From positions 1,655,501 through 1,719,500 of the forward strand of contig NZ_CP150269.1 in assembly GCF_037976825.1 (NCBI RefSeq): a stretch of 64,000 nt of DNA. The letters are read 5' to 3'. Of the stretch, positions 26,147-36,198 are shown one piece after another. The stretch comes from Paenibacillus sp. FSL K6-1330. GTDB taxonomy: Bacteria > Bacillota > Bacilli > Paenibacillales > Paenibacillaceae. The position numbers were made by a program, and so were the translations under genes. Below the pieces are notes generated by a model. The model made no database searches. It saw only the letters and a program-made list of their open reading frames with translations, and was not told the origin of the DNA. Numbering within the stretch: position 1 is the stretch's first letter; each line of letters begins with the position of its first letter.

Positions 26147-28378
26147 TTATTTGCCTTTACGATAATCCATTGGGGGTATGCCGGTAATTTTTTTGAAAGT
26201 CCTGGCGAATGATATCGGGCTGCTGTAACCGACCCGTTCCGTAATTTCTTGTACAGACAATGCGCTTTCCGTAAGGAGTCGTTTCGCTTCCTGAATTCGC
26301 AAATCGATCAAAAAGTCCACAAATTTCAAGCCATACTCTTCCTTGAATAATCTGCTCAGATATTTGCCGCTGATCCCGAATTTGTCTTGCAAGTAGTCAA
26401 GGGATAGTTCCGCTTTCGTATAATGCTTTTCAATATAAGCCTTAACCTCTTGTACGAGGTTTCCCTGGCTTCGCAGATTCCGCTGCTTATCCAGCCGTTG
26501 GGCAAATTGCTCCAGAAGTTGGAGCACCATCTGCGTCCAATCTTCCGGCAGGTCGATTTCTTTCTGAACCCGGTCGAGTGCCGGCATCGTTTCCGTTTTC
26601 CAGAGCAGGTAATATTCGTCATTCATACTGGAAGCCGTCTTGTTCAAATGGTACGTCAGGTAATGCAGTACGCTGCTTGCGCCCCGTCGGGATATGCCTT
26701 CTTCCAGCATATTCTGAAAGAGCGCCTGCATCTGTGTCTTCCACTTGACTTCTTGCAGTTGGAAGGCGTCAACGATCCGGTCGACCTGTTGAAAATAATG
26801 AAAGCTGTGATCCTTCGACAAGGCATCGGACGAATAAGGAATGATCATGGCACTTCGGTTTACGGGCTTCGTTTGCAGCGCATCCAATGCCTCGTGATAG
26901 GAATCATGCAGATTATCCGGATGCTCAACCGGCTCCCCGATGCCGATGGATACGGTGAACGATAAGGCATCGGCAAATCGGCGCTGGCATTCTTCGGTGA
27001 AGGAGAGTGCCTCGAATCCCTGTTTCTCCGCTTGTGGCGATATGACCAAAATGCAAGCAAGCTGGTGCAAGGACACCCACAGAAGCTTTACCTCGCAGGC
27101 GTGATCCGACGCCGCTTCCAGGATGATCGTTTCAATGGCTTTTTGCTGGGAGCCATGCTGCTTCTGACCGTAGTTGGCGCTCCACTCTGAACGATGATCA
27201 ATTTCCAAGACAAAAACCAATGGCTTGCCAAACAGCACAGGCAGGCCGTGCTTGGCTGCTTCCTTCTCCCATTCCTTCAGATCGAAAGAGCGCGTCCCTT
27301 CCAGCAGCTCGTACATGAAAAAATTTTGTTTAGCCTTCAAGTCCTCCTCGAACTGAAACTGGAACCTTTTATTCTGATCAATCATATTTTGCAATTTGGA
27401 ATTGATGAACGTAAATTCGTTTTTATGGATTTCCTCCGGGACGTCATCCTTGGAGGATAGCTGCTGCAGCTGGTTGACCAGGCGCTGAATGGGTCTGTAA
27501 TTTTGCAGCGTCACGTAGACGATCCAGGCAACCGAAACGGCACATAGAAGCAAACCGGCAATAAACCATATATTTGATAAGCTAATGATGAAATTGAAGG
27601 TATCCGCCCTTTGAACGCTGCTAACGATGCGCCAGCCCGTATACTCGGAATTCGCTTCTGACTGAAGGGCGCCGTTGTTGGTTACAGGCTTGCTTACAGA
27701 AGTCTTCGATTTTGCCATATCAAATAAGCTGTTCCCTTGGGAATCATACAGGCTTAGTATGCGGGATGACGGATCGTGCATTTGAAGAAGCATTCCCTGC
27801 AAGGCGTCAGCGCTTACATTAACGACGATTAGCCCATGATGCTTCGAGAAGATGGAAACGCTGCGCGTCAGTGAAACGACCGGCACTCCTTTGTCGGAGG
27901 GCAGCTCCTTGTATGATCTGATATCCGACCAATGGCTGTTGGGTGTTTCCAGCTTGGAGCGAATGAAGGCGTTATCGGCATATTGATCCAAGGGATAGCT
28001 CGTGCTTTCATTGAGGACTTGATTATGATCCGCTTGAACCATATAGATGGAATGAATCAGGGGGTTGGTCATTTTTAAATCGCGCAAAAGATTCATCACG
28101 TCCACCTGAAGGGGCAGATCCTTTTCCGTGCTTCTGGAGAAAAAGGATATGACCTTTCGATTACGCAGCATCTCGAGCGAAATTTTCTGATCCAGCGAAG
28201 ACAACGACGTATCAATCATCAGCATCGCTTGTTGGGTTACGAAAGCATTGGAGCGCTCGGCATCCTTTCGGTTGCTCTCGCTCAATGATTGGGAAAAGAC
28301 AAAAAATAAAAAGGCGGGGACGATCAGAAAGACAGGGATATACAGCATGAGCATCCGCGTAAACCAGTTACGATTCAT
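26147..28378 (-). CDS. Membrane-anchored AraC-type regulator (locus C)
   Basis: The product is 743 residues. Helix 'MLMLYIPVFLIVPAFLFFVF' (about residues 9-28) begins an extracellular sensor region that ends at a second helix (about 272-292, 'IWFIAGLLLCAVSVAWIVYV'). A HAMP-like/linker and a degenerate GGDEF-like middle region (about 400-500) lead to a C-terminal AraC HTH (about 640-742; 'LSLDYLQDKFGISGKYLSRL', 'SVQEITERVGYSSPISFART'). GAAAGAGGA precedes the ATG. It lies upstream of, and collinear with, the locus C transporter, its probable target. Confidence 0.85.
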   Translation of the reverse strand: MNRNWFTRMLMLYIPVFLIVPAFLFFVFSQSLSESNRKDAERSNAFVTQQAMLMIDTSLSSLDQKISLEMLRNRKVISFFSRSTEKDLPLQVDVMNLLRDLKMTNPLIHSIYMVQADHNQVLNESTSYPLDQYADNAFIRSKLETPNSHWSDIRSYKELPSDKGVPVVSLTRSVSIFSKHHGLIVVNVSADALQGMLLQMHDPSSRILSLYDSQGNSLFDMAKSKTSVSKPVTNNGALQSEANSEYTGWRIVSSVQRADTFNFIISLSNIWFIAGLLLCAVSVAWIVYVTLQNYRPIQRLVNQLQQLSSKDDVPEEIHKNEFTFINSKLQNMIDQNKRFQFQFEEDLKAKQNFFMYELLEGTRSFDLKEWEKEAAKHGLPVLFGKPLVFVLEIDHRSEWSANYGQKQHGSQQKAIETIILEAASDHACEVKLLWVSLHQLACILVISPQAEKQGFEALSFTEECQRRFADALSFTVSIGIGEPVEHPDNLHDSYHEALDALQTKPVNRSAMIIPYSSDALSKDHSFHYFQQVDRIVDAFQLQEVKWKTQMQALFQNMLEEGISRRGASSVLHYLTYHLNKTASSMNDEYYLLWKTETMPALDRVQKEIDLPEDWTQMVLQLLEQFAQRLDKQRNLRSQGNLVQEVKAYIEKHYTKAELSLDYLQDKFGISGKYLSRLFKEEYGLKFVDFLIDLRIQEAKRLLTESALSVQEITERVGYSSPISFARTFKKITGIPPMDYRKGK

Positions 28379-29016
28379 GTTGGTTCCTCTTTCCTAGGCA
28401 AACATAAACGATTCACACGTTATGGCCTCGAATAGTCATGAATTGATCTTCGGCTGTTATTCTTGTGAAGTGTTTGTTACAAATAGCAATTCTTTATGTT
28501 AGTTTATCAGACATCATGTCGATTTGACTACAATATTGTCGGAAATGTGACAAAGAGGAAGACGCAGCAGATGGAGCCGAAGACGACATTCAGAGATATT
28601 CCCAAGGTCTTCGCGGTATGGCTTTTTAAGCAAGAGGCGGAGATATACTTCGAACAAGAAGATTGAATGGATGGTTGAGCGGTTGATTCAGGGCTTTCTG
28701 CTCATGTGGGCCATCTTGTTCCTACGTTGGTGTATATTGATAACCATAGCCACGATGAGGCATTTTGGAATCATTGATTAAAGGCGATGAGAAAGCGGGT
28801 AATTCTTCTGATAAGTGGAGTATCACAAAGCATATATGAAGGTAATTTCAAGGCGGCAGGTAGCTCGGACACAGCTGCCGCTTACAGAAGCCCGGCATGG
28901 CTGTCGCGGCTTTTTTTGCTGTGTAGCGTCCATTTTACACAAACCGTGACCTTTATTGAGGATGCGTTAACACTTCTTCCTTACACTTGAAATTAAATAA
29001 GGATAGAAGAGGGGAT
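28379..29016. other. Intergenic region with no recognisable gene
   Basis: This 638-bp spacer lies between divergent genes. A short frame begins at ATG 28571 (33 codons) and an unrelated hydrophobic frame without a start runs about 28618-28779, but neither has a ribosome binding site or a recognisable product. GCGGCAG (28853-28859) pairs with CTGCCGC (28875-28881), and a further GC-rich stem ends in TTTTTTT near 28911-28918, like a terminator for an undetected short + strand transcript. The upstream half is AT-rich and probably holds the AraC-type regulator's promoter. Confidence 0.4.
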
Positions 29017-32000
29017 ATGGAGTTGAAGCATAAAAGCATGAAAGTAGTCTCGCTGTTAATGGCGGCGGAAATCACGATGGCCTCTCTATTTTCGGCGGGC
29101 ACCGTGATGGCTGAAGAGGGACAGGAGATACTCCGGACGGCAAGCATGGAGACAGCATCACAAGATGCAGCTGTCGCTGCCGTTCATTTCGGCATTACCG
29201 ATAAAATTTTTCCGGATGCACATGCAGAAGAAGCATATACGGTAACCGTTGATGTGTATGGCGGACAAGCACCGTATACGTTCTCAGCGACGGGTCTACC
29301 GGTAGGTTTGGACATTAAGTCCGATACAGGATTCATTACAGGTACGCCTGCTGCTGGACAAGAGGGCGAATATACGGTTGAGGTAATGGTACAAGATAGT
29401 GCAGCCGTACCTGCAAAGGCTCAATCGACTGTGAAATTGCAAGTATTGGGGAAACGGCCTGATCCGGTGGCTGACAAGCTAGCCATGAAGATGATCGGGC
29501 ATTATTCTGTAGGGACCTCCAATAAGGATGGCGGCGTTGCGGAAATTGTAAAATACAACAAGGATAACGGGAAGCTCTATCTGGTCAATGGTTCAACTCA
29601 GCCGGCTAGTCTCGAAATCGTGTCGCTTGGCGCTGATGGCAGCTTGCAAAAGGACAAGCAGATCAATGTGGAAGACTTGGCAAGCACGGGCGGTTTTCTG
29701 TATGGGGACCTGACCAGCGTGGATATCAACACCAAGACGAAGCAGGTGGTGGTCGTTGTTCAGGAGCAGGATCATGCAAAAGCCGGCAAGGTTCTGGTAC
29801 TCGACTATGACGGCGGTTTGATCGGATCTTATGAAACCGGCATCCAGCCGGACATGGTTAAGTATACTTCCGATGGCCGTTATATCCTGACAGCGGATGA
29901 AGGCGAGCCTCGTACAGAGATTGCTTCTGATCCGGAAGGAAGCATTACGATTATCGATACCCTATCGGGCGAAGTAAGTTATCTGAAGTTTGATGACCCG
30001 TCCATCATTGACGATCAGGTACATATTCGCGGACCTGTGGAAGCGGACGGGCAAATTCGCAGCACCGGAAACAAGGACGATGCTGTTCATGATCTTGAGC
30101 CCGAGTACATCTCGTTGTCCGAAGATGAGGAGACGGCATACGTCGCCTTGCAGGAGAATAATGCGATCGCCGTGGTCGATATCGCCGCGAAGCGTGTTCA
30201 AGCGGTTAAGGGACTCGGGTATAAGGACTTCAATCAACCAGAGAATCAGCTTGACCTTCTGAAGGATGGACAAATCAAGTTTGAGAACGTTCCTTTTTAC
30301 GGAATGTATATGCCTGACGGAATCGCGACCTACAGCGTGAATGGACAGCAGTACATTCTGTCCGCGAATGAAGGGGACGCAACAGGCTGGGATGAGCGAA
30401 GCAATGAAAGTAACATTGGCAAAATGAAACCTAATTTGGATCCGTTGTCTCCGGCAGCACAATTTCTGGCAGACAAAGGAACCACCTACGATAAGGTTGA
30501 AGTTGCCAGCGATATGGGCAATGAGGGACTGTACCTGTACGGAGGTCGTTCATTCTCCATATGGAATGCAGCCGATATGTCCCAGGTGTATGACAGCGGC
30601 AGTGATTTTGAGAAGATTACAGCCGAGCGTTTACCGAATCATTTCAATGCCAGCAATGACAAAACCGATCTGGACAGCCGCAGCTCCAAGAAAGGACCAG
30701 AGCCCGAATATGTAACGGTGGGTAAGGTAGGACAGAAGACGTTGGCTTTTGTCGGCTTGGAGCGCATTGGCGGGGTAATGACGTATGATGTGACGAACCC
30801 ATCCGATCCGGCGTTTCTGAACTACATCAATACACGGGATTTTAACGGAGGGATTGCATCGGATTCCGGCCCGGAGGGACTGGACTTTATTCCGGCCGCA
30901 GACAGCAAGACAGGACGCCCGCTGCTGCTAGTTGCGAATGAGGTCAGCGGAACGGTGGCACTGCTGGAGCTTCAGGTGACCAAAATTACGTTGGATCACT
31001 CTTCGCTCACGCTGAATCCGGGCGGTTCCCCGGTACAATTGCAAGCGAGCGTTGATCCCGCTCAGGGCGGATCCAGCGAGCTGGCCTGGAGTTCCTCTGA
31101 TGAAACGGTAGTTACCGTAGATCCGAACGGTCTGGTTGCACCGGTATCCGTAGGTGAAGCCGTGATCACCGTTCTGAGCAAGGACGGCTATGGATCAGCG
31201 GATGTACCGGTTAAGGTAACGGATGGTTCGCCGGAAGGAGAGCCATGGAAATTAACGGTTATGCATACGAACGATACGCATGCGCATCTGTCCGAAGTGG
31301 CCAGAAGGGCTGCACTGGTTAAGCAGGTCCGCAGCGAGGGCGGAAACAGCCTGCTGCTGGATGCAGGGGATGTATTCTCCGGCGATCTGTATTTTACCAA
31401 ATGGTTTGGATTGGCCGATCTGGCCTTCATGAACTATATGGGTTATGACGCGATGACGTTCGGTAACCATGAATTCGATCAAGGCACCAAGACGCTAGCA
31501 GATTTCGTAAGCAAGGCACAATTCCCGCTCGTCAGCGCGAATGTGGATCTTAGTCAGGATGCTAACATTTCGCACCTGATCCGTAAGCCGGCGGTGATCG
31601 ATACCGATCAGCCTAAGACGACGGCAAATAGCGGGGTATATCCATATGTGACATTGCTAGTTGACGGCCAGAAGGTCGGGGTATTCGGCTTAACCACTGA
31701 AGATACAGCCGAGACGTCCAGCCCGGGCAAAGATGTGGTATTCAACGAGGCGGTAACCTCAGCTCGTGCAACGGTGGAGGCGATGGAGCAGGAAGGACTC
31801 AACATCATCATCGGTCTGTCGCATCTGGGCTACGCCAAAGATCAGGCGCTTGCCGAAGCGGTTGAAGGCATCGACCTCATTGTTGGAGGCCATACCCACA
31901 CGACGCTCAATGCACCGGAAGTGGTGACGGACAATGAACACGGTACACCAACCGTCATCGTGCAAGCGAATGAATGGGGGAAATACCTCGGCCGGGTCGA

Positions 32001-34131
32001 CTTGCAATTTGACAAGGAAGGCAAGGTCCTCGTCGGAGAAGGCGAGCTCGGCGGCAAACTGATTCCGGTGGATAGCAATGTGGCAGAAGACAAGCAGGCC
32101 AAGGATATGCTGGCCCCTTATAATGCCGAATTAGAAGAGCTCATGAAGCAGGTAGTCGGTATAGCCGATGTTCTGCTGGACGGTAAGCGCGAGAATGTCC
32201 GCTCCAAGGAAACGAATCTCGGTAATCTAATTGCGGATGGCATGCTGGCAAAAGCCAAGGAGCTTAAGAACGCCGATATTGCCCTCACCAATGGAGGAGG
32301 TATTCGCGCCGCTATTGATGAAGGTGAAATCACGATGGGCGAGCTGCGCACGGTGATGCCTTTCGGAAACACGCTGTTTGTCATGGACGTCACAGGACAG
32401 CAGCTGAAGGACGGATTGGAAAACGGAATTAGCGGTGCGAAATTGGCCGATCTGCCGGGGAAATTCCCGCAAATCGCCGGGATGAAATTCAAATGGGATC
32501 CTAGCGCTCCGGCAGGAAATAAAGTGTACGATGTACAGATTATGAAGGGCGGAAGCTATAAACCCCTGGTATTGACCGAAACGTACCGGATGGCAACGAA
32601 CAGTTTTGTGGCCAAAGGCGGGGACGGATATAAATCCTTTGCCGAAGCGATTGCCGAAGGGAAATATAACGAGGATCTGGGTTATCCGGATTATGAAATC
32701 TTCATGGAATACGTGACCAAGCTTGGCGGAAAGGTCTCGCCGAAGGTCGAGGGACGAATTACCGAGCAGAAGAAACCGGTGAATCCAGGTGACGGCTCCT
32801 CTCCGGGATCAGGTTCGGGATCAGGCGGTTCGGGAGGCGGTTCTGTAACACCGCCGACAACGCAGCCTAACCCTCCTTCCACGGGTGGAAATACATCATT
32901 GCCCAGCGTAATGACAGGTAAGGATCTGAATATAAGCGCTGCAGGTGGAGCAGTGGACCACATTACGGTGAAGGAAGAGGCGTGGAAGAAGGCAGTTGCC
33001 GGATTATCTGCGAACGGGCACCAGGAACTCATTATTCGGGCCCCTGAGTTGAACCGTGCCGCTGATCTATCTCTTTCGGCAGCTGGTCTGAAGCAGGCCA
33101 TGGAACGGAATTCGAATACGACCCTGGTGCTGGAGACCGCACTTGGTGCGTTCCGTCTTCCGGTAACGGCTCTGCATTTGGATGAAGCTTTGAAGTCTGT
33201 ACAAGGCTCCGGCAGCATCCAAGTGAAAATATCCATGACCCCGGTTGGTAGCAGCGTGGTGGATGCTATGACAAGCAAGGCAACTTCCATGGGCGCCGTG
33301 ATGGCTGCGAATGGAGCACTTCAGTTTGGCGTAGCGGTTGGCGTGCCGGGCGCAGAGAAAGAAGTAAAGGATTTCGGGAAGCGTGTGGTCAGTCGCATCC
33401 TGCCGCTGCCGGCAGGAACAGCTCCGAATTCGGTCACTGCTGTAATCTATGACGCCGATGCAGGAACCTTCCGATTTGTACCGGCTGCAGCGACGACATG
33501 GAACGGTAAACCGGCCATCGAAGTGAAGCATGCCGGAAACGGCATTTATGCACTGCTGCAGTACAAGAAAACCTTTGCGGATCTAAACGGACACTGGGCG
33601 AAAGAGGAAATCGAATCTATGGCTTCCAAGCTTCTCGTGAACGGAGTTAACGCTAACTCGTACGCACCGGGCAAGGTAATCACGCGAGCAGAGTTTACGG
33701 CTATGCTGGTCCGTGCGATGGGACTTAGTCCAGTTATCGAGAGCGGAGCATTCAAGGATGTCCAGGATGCCTCCGCGTATGCTGGCGAGATCGGCGCAGC
33801 GTTGCGTTACGGCTTGATCGAAGGCGGCACAGATGGTGTTTTCTCACCAAATGCCGGCATGACCCGGGCAGAAATGGCTGTGATGATTACCCGGGCTATG
33901 GAAGCGGTAAGTCCGACAAGCCTGCCGAACCAGGGCGCGAATGCTGGTAATGAATTCAAAGATCAGGCATCCATCCCTGTCTGGGCGGCTGCCCATGTAG
34001 CCAGTATTACTGAGCAAGGCATCGTGCAGGGTGATAATCAGGGTAATTTCGGAGCGCTCGATTTGGTTACCCGTGCACAAGCAGCACTTGTTCTGAAGCG
34101 GACTTTGGCAGCATTGAAGTTCATGAACTAA
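29017..34131 (+). CDS. SLH-anchored surface 5'-nucleotidase/metallophosphatase with choice-of-anchor I domain
   Basis: The product is about 1,704 residues. In order: signal peptide (cut near residue 33), Ig-like domain (about 60-145), choice-of-anchor I beta-propeller-like region (about 150-665), Big_2 Ig domain (about 665-740), metallophosphatase with 'HTNDTHAH' (about 749), 'DAGD' and 'GNHEFD', 5'-nucleotidase C-terminal domain (to about 1250, 'TNGGGIRAAI'), a Gly/Ser/Pro linker (about 1255-1290), a domain of unknown role, and three SLH repeats (about 1519-1704). It is cell-wall bound and likely releases phosphate from extracellular nucleotides. ATG 29017 is preferred; the frame opens at TTG 28987. 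Confidence 0.88.
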   Translation: MELKHKSMKVVSLLMAAEITMASLFSAGTVMAEEGQEILRTASMETASQDAAVAAVHFGITDKIFPDAHAEEAYTVTVDVYGGQAPYTFSATGLPVGLDIKSDTGFITGTPAAGQEGEYTVEVMVQDSAAVPAKAQSTVKLQVLGKRPDPVADKLAMKMIGHYSVGTSNKDGGVAEIVKYNKDNGKLYLVNGSTQPASLEIVSLGADGSLQKDKQINVEDLASTGGFLYGDLTSVDINTKTKQVVVVVQEQDHAKAGKVLVLDYDGGLIGSYETGIQPDMVKYTSDGRYILTADEGEPRTEIASDPEGSITIIDTLSGEVSYLKFDDPSIIDDQVHIRGPVEADGQIRSTGNKDDAVHDLEPEYISLSEDEETAYVALQENNAIAVVDIAAKRVQAVKGLGYKDFNQPENQLDLLKDGQIKFENVPFYGMYMPDGIATYSVNGQQYILSANEGDATGWDERSNESNIGKMKPNLDPLSPAAQFLADKGTTYDKVEVASDMGNEGLYLYGGRSFSIWNAADMSQVYDSGSDFEKITAERLPNHFNASNDKTDLDSRSSKKGPEPEYVTVGKVGQKTLAFVGLERIGGVMTYDVTNPSDPAFLNYINTRDFNGGIASDSGPEGLDFIPAADSKTGRPLLLVANEVSGTVALLELQVTKITLDHSSLTLNPGGSPVQLQASVDPAQGGSSELAWSSSDETVVTVDPNGLVAPVSVGEAVITVLSKDGYGSADVPVKVTDGSPEGEPWKLTVMHTNDTHAHLSEVARRAALVKQVRSEGGNSLLLDAGDVFSGDLYFTKWFGLADLAFMNYMGYDAMTFGNHEFDQGTKTLADFVSKAQFPLVSANVDLSQDANISHLIRKPAVIDTDQPKTTANSGVYPYVTLLVDGQKVGVFGLTTEDTAETSSPGKDVVFNEAVTSARATVEAMEQEGLNIIIGLSHLGYAKDQALAEAVEGIDLIVGGHTHTTLNAPEVVTDNEHGTPTVIVQANEWGKYLGRVDLQFDKEGKVLVGEGELGGKLIPVDSNVAEDKQAKDMLAPYNAELEELMKQVVGIADVLLDGKRENVRSKETNLGNLIADGMLAKAKELKNADIALTNGGGIRAAIDEGEITMGELRTVMPFGNTLFVMDVTGQQLKDGLENGISGAKLADLPGKFPQIAGMKFKWDPSAPAGNKVYDVQIMKGGSYKPLVLTETYRMATNSFVAKGGDGYKSFAEAIAEGKYNEDLGYPDYEIFMEYVTKLGGKVSPKVEGRITEQKKPVNPGDGSSPGSGSGSGGSGGGSVTPPTTQPNPPSTGGNTSLPSVMTGKDLNISAAGGAVDHITVKEEAWKKAVAGLSANGHQELIIRAPELNRAADLSLSAAGLKQAMERNSNTTLVLETALGAFRLPVTALHLDEALKSVQGSGSIQVKISMTPVGSSVVDAMTSKATSMGAVMAANGALQFGVAVGVPGAEKEVKDFGKRVVSRILPLPAGTAPNSVTAVIYDADAGTFRFVPAAATTWNGKPAIEVKHAGNGIYALLQYKKTFADLNGHWAKEEIESMASKLLVNGVNANSYAPGKVITRAEFTAMLVRAMGLSPVIESGAFKDVQDASAYAGEIGAALRYGLIEGGTDGVFSPNAGMTRAEMAVMITRAMEAVSPTSLPNQGANAGNEFKDQASIPVWAAAHVASITEQGIVQGDNQGNFGALDLVTRAQAALVLKRTLAALKFMN

Positions 34132-34161
34132 GCGAAGCGGGAATACATTAGAAATTATAAG

Positions 34162-34204
34162 ACCGTCCTTAAGGTTGATCAGAAACCTTTCGGGCGGTTT
34201 TTTA
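34162..34204 (+). terminator. Terminator of the SLH nucleotidase gene
   Basis: ACCGTCC pairs with GGGCGGT (one G-U), with an inner AAGGTT/AACCTT helix, followed by TTTTTTAT. It starts 31 bp after the stop. Confidence 0.75.
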
Positions 34205-34299
34205 TATCTAAGTCATTTGTGAGCGATTAAAGAGAAGTGTCCAGGCATCCGATAATTGAAGTAAGCGTTAAAATAACAATTGGATAAGGATGTGAGTTC

Positions 34300-34668
34300 A
34301 TGCGCGTTGAGTCAGCATATACATACTGGAGTCCTGTGAAATCGAAGAAAGCCGAACCAGCCCAAGAAGGGTTTGAACAGCTGCTCCAGAAGAACAAGAA
34401 GGAAGAAGAGGCCAAGGGAAAGATGGTAACCGTTAGAGAAGGCGGCTATTTGCGTCAGTATATGGTTCGGCCGGATGGGAGCAAAATGCTATTAAGCGAG
34501 ACGAAGCAGTTCGAGAGTGAAACCGCCGCCAGTTCAACAGATCTATCGATGTCGTTGCCTCGAGCAGGCGGAATGAGCCTCAATGCCAAGGAAGCTCTTG
34601 ATCTGTTATGCCTTCAGGCTGGGGCAGTCGGTACCCGGTCCATCTTCAAGGTATTCGATATAACATAA
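34300..34668 (+). CDS. Hypothetical small protein
   Basis: I do not recognise this 122-residue protein. It is soluble and has a Lys/Glu-rich stretch 'EGFEQLLQKNKKEEEAKGKM' (about residues 27-46), then 'VTVREGGYLRQYMVRPDGSK' and a C-terminal half with no membrane segment. AAGGATG precedes the ATG at an acceptable distance, and codon use resembles the neighbours. It sits alone between the surface nucleotidase and the FMN riboswitch. The 'YLRQYMV-PDGSKMLL' pattern resembles a short beta-hairpin repeat, but I assign no function. Confidence 0.6.
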   Translation: MRVESAYTYWSPVKSKKAEPAQEGFEQLLQKNKKEEEAKGKMVTVREGGYLRQYMVRPDGSKMLLSETKQFESETAASSTDLSMSLPRAGGMSLNAKEALDLLCLQAGAVGTRSIFKVFDIT

Positions 34669-34798
34669 AAGGGAAATGGCAAAAAATCATACTGGTAACA
34701 AATCGATACTTGCTGTATAATTCTCAGTAAGTCTTGGTTGAATGTGAGATTTTTCATTGTATTTAAGCCTAATTTCATTTATTTTGAAAATAGATGTA

Positions 34799-34825
34799 TT
34801 TACATGAAAGGATTCATGTTATAAT
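34799..34825 (+). promoter_or_regulatory. Candidate sigma-A promoter for the riboswitch transcript
   Basis: TTTACA at 34799-34804 and TATAAT at 34820-34825 are separated by 15 bp, slightly short. They lie in AT-rich DNA about 75 bp before the FMN aptamer. Confidence 0.45.
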
Positions 34826-34902
34826 TCAATTCATCAACTAAGCTTATAGGGATTATCGGTTAATTAGTATGGATGCATGACAAAAATAAAACATGAATAT
34901 GG

Positions 34903-35062
34903 ATCTTCGGGGTAAGGTGAAATTCCTAACCGGCGGTGATGGTTCGTTCCGGCGTGAACGAAACTTTAGCCCGCGACTCGCTGCGTTCTGGCACGAACAT
35001 GAATGCAGCGACTGACTTGGTGCAATTCCAAGGCCGACGGTAAAGTCCGGATGGGAGAAGAT
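34903..35062 (+). promoter_or_regulatory. FMN riboswitch (RFN element)
   Basis: The conserved RFN cores are all present in order: closing strand ATCTTC, GGGGTAAGGTGAAATTCC, AACCGGCGGT, AGCCCGCGA, TTGGTGCAATTCCAAGG, CCGACGGTAAAGTCCGGATG and GGGAGAAGAT closing P1. A variable P3-P4 arm separates the first and second halves. A terminator follows, so FMN binding most likely stops transcription of the downstream EamA transporter. Confidence 0.95.
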
Positions 35063-35120
35063 CAAAGATGAGTTTGCCGTAGATGGGAAATTTTCCATTC
35101 GACGCAGGCTTATTTGATCA

Positions 35121-35162
35121 GCCCCCGTATGCGTCGACACATGTCGATGGCGGGGGTTTTCT
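35121..35162 (+). terminator. Riboswitch-controlled terminator
   Basis: CCCCCG and CGGGGG arms with inner TCGAC/GTCGA are followed by TTTTCT. It sits between the FMN aptamer and the transporter start (35202), as expected for a transcription-attenuation expression platform. Confidence 0.8.
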
Positions 35163-35201
35163 GCTAGTAAGACCTCCGTATTCAAGACAGGAGAGGGCAA
35201 G

Positions 35202-36182
35202 ATGAGTAATATTAATACCGGGGTTAAAATGAAACCCTATGGTTCCGACGCACAGGCAAGTCGACGTTTTAAGGGAGGGTTCTGGCTTGTCGTTTTGGGA
35301 GCCGCTCTGTGGGGCGTAGACCCGTTATTCCGGGTCATTCTGCTCAAGAATCTGACTTCGGCTCAGATCGTTTTGCTTGAACACATCATTATATCCTTGA
35401 TTGCAATCCCTGTATTGTGGAAGAACCGCGAGGAACTAAAAGGCCTTGGCTGGAATCATGTCGGCGCGCTGCTGTTTATATCCTGGGGCGGCTCGGCATT
35501 GGCTACCGTATTGTTTACGATGGGGCTGTCGAGCGGCAATCTGAATGCCGTCCTGCTGCTTCAGAAGCTTCAGCCGCTGTTTGCCATCATTTTGGCCAGC
35601 TTACTTCTGAAAGAGAAGCTTCCGCGCCATTTCGGGATACTGCTCATTATCGCTTTGGCGGGCACGTATTTACTGACCTTTGGCCTAACCCTTCCGATTG
35701 GCCATTGGAACGAGTTTATTCAAGTTGGCAGCCTCTTGTCCTTAGGTGCGGCAGCCCTGTGGGGCGGTTCAACGGTCATGGGGCGCCTGATGGTAGGCAA
35801 ACTGAAATACGAGACGGTAACCTCGCTGCGTTTCGTGCTGGCACTGCCGCTCCTGACCGTCATTACATGGAGTGAGGGGGCAGCATGGAATATGCCGGCC
35901 TGGAATACCGGGGCCTTTGCCTTGGTATCGCTGAACCTGATCGGTCAGGCATTGCTGCCGGGTCTCCTGAGTTTGCTGGTTTATTATAAAGGGTTAACCA
36001 CGACCAAAGCCTCCGTGGCAACACTTGCGGAATTGAGTTTTCCTATGGTGGGCGTGCTCATCAACTGGATCGTATTCCAGCAGATCGTGACAGGTCCTCA
36101 GCTTCTGGGATTCCTGCTGATCTGGATCGTACTGTTTATCATTTCCAGACAGCAATCCGAAGCTTCTCCACAATTACAATAA
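35202..36182 (+). CDS. EamA/DMT-family transporter under FMN riboswitch control (probable riboflavin uptake)
   Basis: This 326-residue protein has ten predicted membrane segments in two EamA repeats (about residues 25-160 and 175-310). The first begins 'FWLVVLGAALWGVDPLFRVI' and the second 'GSLLSLGAAALWGGSTVMGR'. EamA proteins move small metabolites. The FMN riboswitch immediately upstream points to riboflavin or a flavin precursor, as for the ImpX and RibN families predicted by comparative genomics. AGGAGAGGG precedes the ATG. A terminator follows at 36199, so it is monocistronic and no riboflavin biosynthetic gene is adjacent. Confidence 0.85.
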   Translation: MSNINTGVKMKPYGSDAQASRRFKGGFWLVVLGAALWGVDPLFRVILLKNLTSAQIVLLEHIIISLIAIPVLWKNREELKGLGWNHVGALLFISWGGSALATVLFTMGLSSGNLNAVLLLQKLQPLFAIILASLLLKEKLPRHFGILLIIALAGTYLLTFGLTLPIGHWNEFIQVGSLLSLGAAALWGGSTVMGRLMVGKLKYETVTSLRFVLALPLLTVITWSEGAAWNMPAWNTGAFALVSLNLIGQALLPGLLSLLVYYKGLTTTKASVATLAELSFPMVGVLINWIVFQQIVTGPQLLGFLLIWIVLFIISRQQSEASPQLQ

Positions 36183-36198
36183 TTTCATAAAAGTTTGC

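Noticed and set aside
28787..28990. 67-codon + strand frame
   Set aside because: It runs over GC hairpins and a T-run and has no recognisable product.
34853..35200. 115-codon minus-strand frame over the riboswitch
   Set aside because: It is fully covered by the structured FMN riboswitch and its terminator, and has no ribosome binding site.
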